DNA of 8,019 nucleotides from an uncultured Olsenella sp. (GTDB lineage Bacteria; Actinomycetota; Coriobacteriia; Coriobacteriales; Atopobiaceae), in contig CAUGFC010000084.1 of the NCBI GenBank assembly GCA_959598545.1, forward strand, positions 1 to 8,019, written 5' to 3'. The notes beneath the pieces were generated by a model. The model ran no database searches. It was not told the origin of the DNA and was given only the letters and a program-made list of their open reading frames with translations. Below are positions 6,008 through 8,019 of the stretch, in pieces. A program made the position numbers and the translations under genes. Positions within the stretch are counted from its first letter, which is position 1; each line of letters begins with the position of its first letter.

Positions 6008-6032
6008 AAAAAGTTGGTAAGCCCGAAGGAGC

Positions 6033-6039
6033 AAGGAGG
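6033..6039 (+). promoter_or_regulatory. Ribosome binding site deciding the TTG start of dpaL
   Basis: AAGGAGG at 6033-6039 is an almost ideal Shine-Dalgarno, 5 bases before TTG at 6045. The first in-frame ATG (6078) has no such site, so the TTG is taken as the start. Confidence 0.75.
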
Positions 6040-6044
6040 AAGCG

Positions 6045-7259
6045 TTGAGCGAGAAGATCAAGTGGGTCGCCAACAAGATGCCTAAGAGCGACGATCGCCA
6101 CCTCGGCATCATGTCCCTCGAGAACGTGGAGGCCGCCCGCAGCTTCCACAAGAGCTTCCCGCAGTACGACGTCACCCCGCTTGCCAAGCTTGACGCGCTG
6201 GCGGCGGATCTCGGCCTCAAGAACCTCGCCGTGAAGGACGAGTCCTACCGCTTTGGCCTCAACGCCTTCAAGGTGCTCGGCGGCTCCTTTGCCATGGCCA
6301 ACTACATCGCGGGCAAGATCGGCCGCCCGGCCTCCGAGATGACCTACGACTACCTCACGAGCGACGAGCTCGCGCGCGACTTCGGCCAGGCCACGTTCTT
6401 CACCGCCACGGACGGCAACCACGGCCGCGGCGTGGCGTGGGCCGCCAACAAGCTGGGCCAGAAGGCCGTCGTGCACATGCCCAAGGGCAGCGTGAAGAGC
6501 CGCTTTGACAACATCGCCGCCGAGGGCGCCGAGGTCACCATCGAGGACGTCAACTACGACGAGTGCGTCCGCATGGCCGCCGCCGAGGCCGAGGCCTGCG
6601 AGAACGGCGTCATCGTGCAGGACACCGCCTGGGACGGCTACGAGGAGATCCCGTCCTGGATCATGGAGGGCTACGGCACCATGGCCTCCGAGGCGGCCGA
6701 GCAGCTGCGCGCGGCCGGCGTGGAGCGCCCGACGCACGTCTTCGTGCAGGCCGGCGTCGGAAGCCTGGCCGGCGGCGTGGTGGGCTACTTCACCAACCTC
6801 TTCCCCGACAACCCGCCCACCTTCGTGGTGATGGAGGCCGACACCGCGGCCTGCCTCTACAAGGGCGCGCTGGCCGGCGACGGCGATCCGCGCATCGTGG
6901 ACGGCGACATGCCCACGATCATGGCGGGCCTGGCCTGCGGCGAGCCCAACACGCTGGGCTGGGACATCCTGCGCAACCACGTGTCCGTGTTCGTGAGCTG
7001 CCCCAACTGGGTGGCCGCCAAGGGCATGCGCGTGCTCGGCGCCCCCAAGAAGGGCGACCCGCGCGTCATCTCCGGCGAGTCCGGCGCCGTGGGCGCGGGC
7101 CTTATCACGACCCTCATGGAGTCCGACGAGTACGCCGAGCTCCGCGAGGCCATCGGCCTGGACGAGACGAGCTCCGTGCTGCTCTTCTCGACCGAGGGCG
7201 ACACGGACCCGGTGAACTACCGCAAGGTCGTGTGGGACGGCGCGTACCCCGCCGAGTAG
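6045..7259 (+). CDS. dpaL: Diaminopropionate ammonia-lyase
   Basis: This PLP enzyme (YgeX) converts 2,3-diaminopropionate to pyruvate and two ammonia in the cytoplasm. The 404-residue product is close in length to the E. coli enzyme (about 398) and agrees with it throughout. Landmarks are KDESYRFGLNAFKVLGG with the PLP lysine K76, FTATDGNHGRGVAWAANKLG with acid/base D123, VQDTAWDGYEEIPSWIMEGY with catalytic D193, VQAGVGSLAGGVVGY as the phosphate-binding glycine loop, TIMAGLACGEPNTLGWDILR, RVISGESGAVGAG and FSTEGDTDPVNYRKVVWDG. All catalytic residues known from YgeX studies appear intact. The start is TTG, supported by the strong ribosome site at 6033-6039. ygeY follows 72 bases later with a hairpin between, so the two are probably one operon with tuned expression. 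In E. coli and gut anaerobes this pair belongs to the selenium-linked purine/ureide catabolic cluster. Confidence 0.96.
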   Translation: MSEKIKWVANKMPKSDDRHLGIMSLENVEAARSFHKSFPQYDVTPLAKLDALAADLGLKNLAVKDESYRFGLNAFKVLGGSFAMANYIAGKIGRPASEMTYDYLTSDELARDFGQATFFTATDGNHGRGVAWAANKLGQKAVVHMPKGSVKSRFDNIAAEGAEVTIEDVNYDECVRMAAAEAEACENGVIVQDTAWDGYEEIPSWIMEGYGTMASEAAEQLRAAGVERPTHVFVQAGVGSLAGGVVGYFTNLFPDNPPTFVVMEADTAACLYKGALAGDGDPRIVDGDMPTIMAGLACGEPNTLGWDILRNHVSVFVSCPNWVAAKGMRVLGAPKKGDPRVISGESGAVGAGLITTLMESDEYAELREAIGLDETSSVLLFSTEGDTDPVNYRKVVWDGAYPAE

Positions 7260-7266
7260 GGGAGAG

Positions 7267-7288
7267 CGAGAAGAGCGGGTTCTTCTCG
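7267..7288 (+). terminator. Intercistronic hairpin between dpaL and ygeY
   Basis: CGAGAAGA (7267-7274) pairs perfectly with TTCTTCTCG bases 7281-7288. A G-T pair (7275/7280) extends the stem to nine pairs with a CGGG tetraloop. It has no T-run. Because ygeY follows with its own ribosome site, it more likely acts as a partial terminator or as an RNA-stability or processing element than as a full stop. Confidence 0.4.
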
Positions 7289-7331
7289 GCAGAAGACTGG
7301 CAACGAGGGCGTCAGAAAGGACGTAAGCACA

Positions 7332-8019
7332 ATGGCCAAGGAACTGGATTTCGAGCAGATCAAGAGCGCGGCGGAGGCGTACGGCAAGGACATGACCGCG
7401 TTTCTCCGAGCCATGATCTCCCACCCGAGCGAGTCCTGCGAGGAGGGCGAGGTCGTGGCCTGCATCAAGGCCGAGATGGAGAAGCTCGGCTTTGACAAGG
7501 TCGAGGTCGACGGCCTGGGCAACGTGATCGGCTGGATGGGCGAGGGCGACAAGATCATCGCCATCGACTCTCACATCGACACCGTGGGCATCGGCAACCG
7601 CGACAACTGGGAGGCCGACCCCTACGAGGGCTACGAGACCGACGAGCTCATCTACGGCCGCGGCGGCTCCGACCAGGAGGGCGGCATGGCCTCCGCCACG
7701 TACGCCGCCAAGATGATGAAGGACCTCGGCCTCATCCCCGAGGGCTACAAGATCATGGTCGTCGGCTCGGTCCAGGAGGAGGACTGCGACGGCATGTGCT
7801 GGCAGTACATCGTCAACAAGTACTTCGACGGCCCGGAGGATGCGCGCGAGAAGATCGAGTTCGTCATCTCCACCGAGCCCACCGACGGCGGCATCTACCG
7901 CGGTCACCGCGGCCGCATGGAGATCCGCGTGGACGTCCACGGCGTCTCCTGCCACGGCTCCGCGCCCGACCGCGGCGACAACGCCATCTACAAGATGGCC
8001 GACATCATCGCCGACGTCC
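7332..8019 (+). CDS. ygeY: YgeY family M20-type (selenium metabolism-linked) hydrolase, 3'-truncated by window edge
   Basis: The first 229 residues are visible and the frame is open at the right edge. M20-type di-zinc landmarks are IDSHIDTVGIG (H81 metal ligand, D83), YGRGGSDQEGGMAS (D114 bridging metal ligand), VGSVQEEDCDG (E149 general base, E150 metal ligand) and FVISTEPTDGG (E182). The dimerisation domain begins with GHRGRMEIRVDVHGVSCHGS, whose H208 matches the conserved histidine of M20 enzymes. The ST-EPTDG and GHRGR-type sequences are typical of YgeY, annotated as a selenium metabolism-linked hydrolase, rather than of DapE or ArgE. The exact substrate is not settled; in E. coli it sits beside ygeX and ygeW and is linked to purine/ureide breakdown. 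Ribosome site AGAAAGGA (7314-7321) precedes the ATG by 10 bases. Confidence 0.92.
   Translation, partial: MAKELDFEQIKSAAEAYGKDMTAFLRAMISHPSESCEEGEVVACIKAEMEKLGFDKVEVDGLGNVIGWMGEGDKIIAIDSHIDTVGIGNRDNWEADPYEGYETDELIYGRGGSDQEGGMASATYAAKMMKDLGLIPEGYKIMVVGSVQEEDCDGMCWQYIVNKYFDGPEDAREKIEFVISTEPTDGGIYRGHRGRMEIRVDVHGVSCHGSAPDRGDNAIYKMADIIADV

Noticed and set aside
5979..7955. 658-residue open frame on the minus strand opposite dpaL and ygeY
   Set aside because: Composition is extremely rich in A, V, L, H, G and R repeats, as expected of the antisense of GC3-biased genes, and both plus-strand genes are unmistakable.

Overview
The window looks like a high-G+C, Gram-positive, probably anaerobic gut actinobacterium, most likely a coriobacterium of the Olsenella/Atopobium type. 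This is inferred from strong GC3 bias, GGAGG-type ribosome binding sites, a lone bioY, and a diaminopropionate ammonia-lyase/YgeY pair typical of gut anaerobes. One 60-base line inside dpaL (6541-6600) is 43/60 G+C. Two lines inside the left-edge gene (241-360) are 28/60 and 23/60, so the left end differs in base composition from the rest.

Region 1 (1 to about 900) is an AT-richer accessory segment. It carries the 3' part of an unrecognised gene that is open through the left window edge, then about 275 bases with no convincing gene but two small inverted repeats. At about 881-1021 lies what looks like the C-terminal stub of a lost gene, which may mark the junction between the foreign segment and the resident chromosome.

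Region 2 (1043-2951, plus strand) holds a complete ADP-ribosylglycohydrolase (DraG-like), a small hypothetical gene, and a two-helix membrane protein with a soluble C-terminal domain. Region 3 (3006-3539, minus strand) is bioY, the substrate-binding subunit of an ECF biotin transporter. It is divergent from the next operon, and the shared 129-base intergenic region contains a perfect 10-bp GC-rich inverted repeat.

Region 4 (3669-5840, plus strand) is a tight operon: a protein with two tandem SUKH (SMI1/KNR4) domains, then two overlapping genes for membrane proteins that share a layout (two transmembrane helices followed by a similar beta-rich domain). SUKH proteins and ADP-ribosylglycohydrolases are both known as immunity proteins against polymorphic or ADP-ribosylating toxins, so 1043-5840 may be an immunity-rich locus. 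That is inference. A 13-bp stem inverted repeat follows the operon.

Region 5 (6045 to the right edge, plus strand) is catabolic: dpaL (ygeX, 2,3-diaminopropionate ammonia-lyase, TTG start with a near-perfect Shine-Dalgarno) followed by ygeY (M20-family hydrolase, cut by the window edge). In E. coli and many gut anaerobes these genes belong to the selenium-linked purine/ureide degradation cluster, so more of that cluster may lie to the right. The dpaL upstream region is AT-rich and has an 11-bp-spaced direct repeat, a promoter-like pair of hexamers and overlapping small hairpins, which suggests regulated expression. No rRNA, tRNA, CRISPR array, transposase or integrase was seen.
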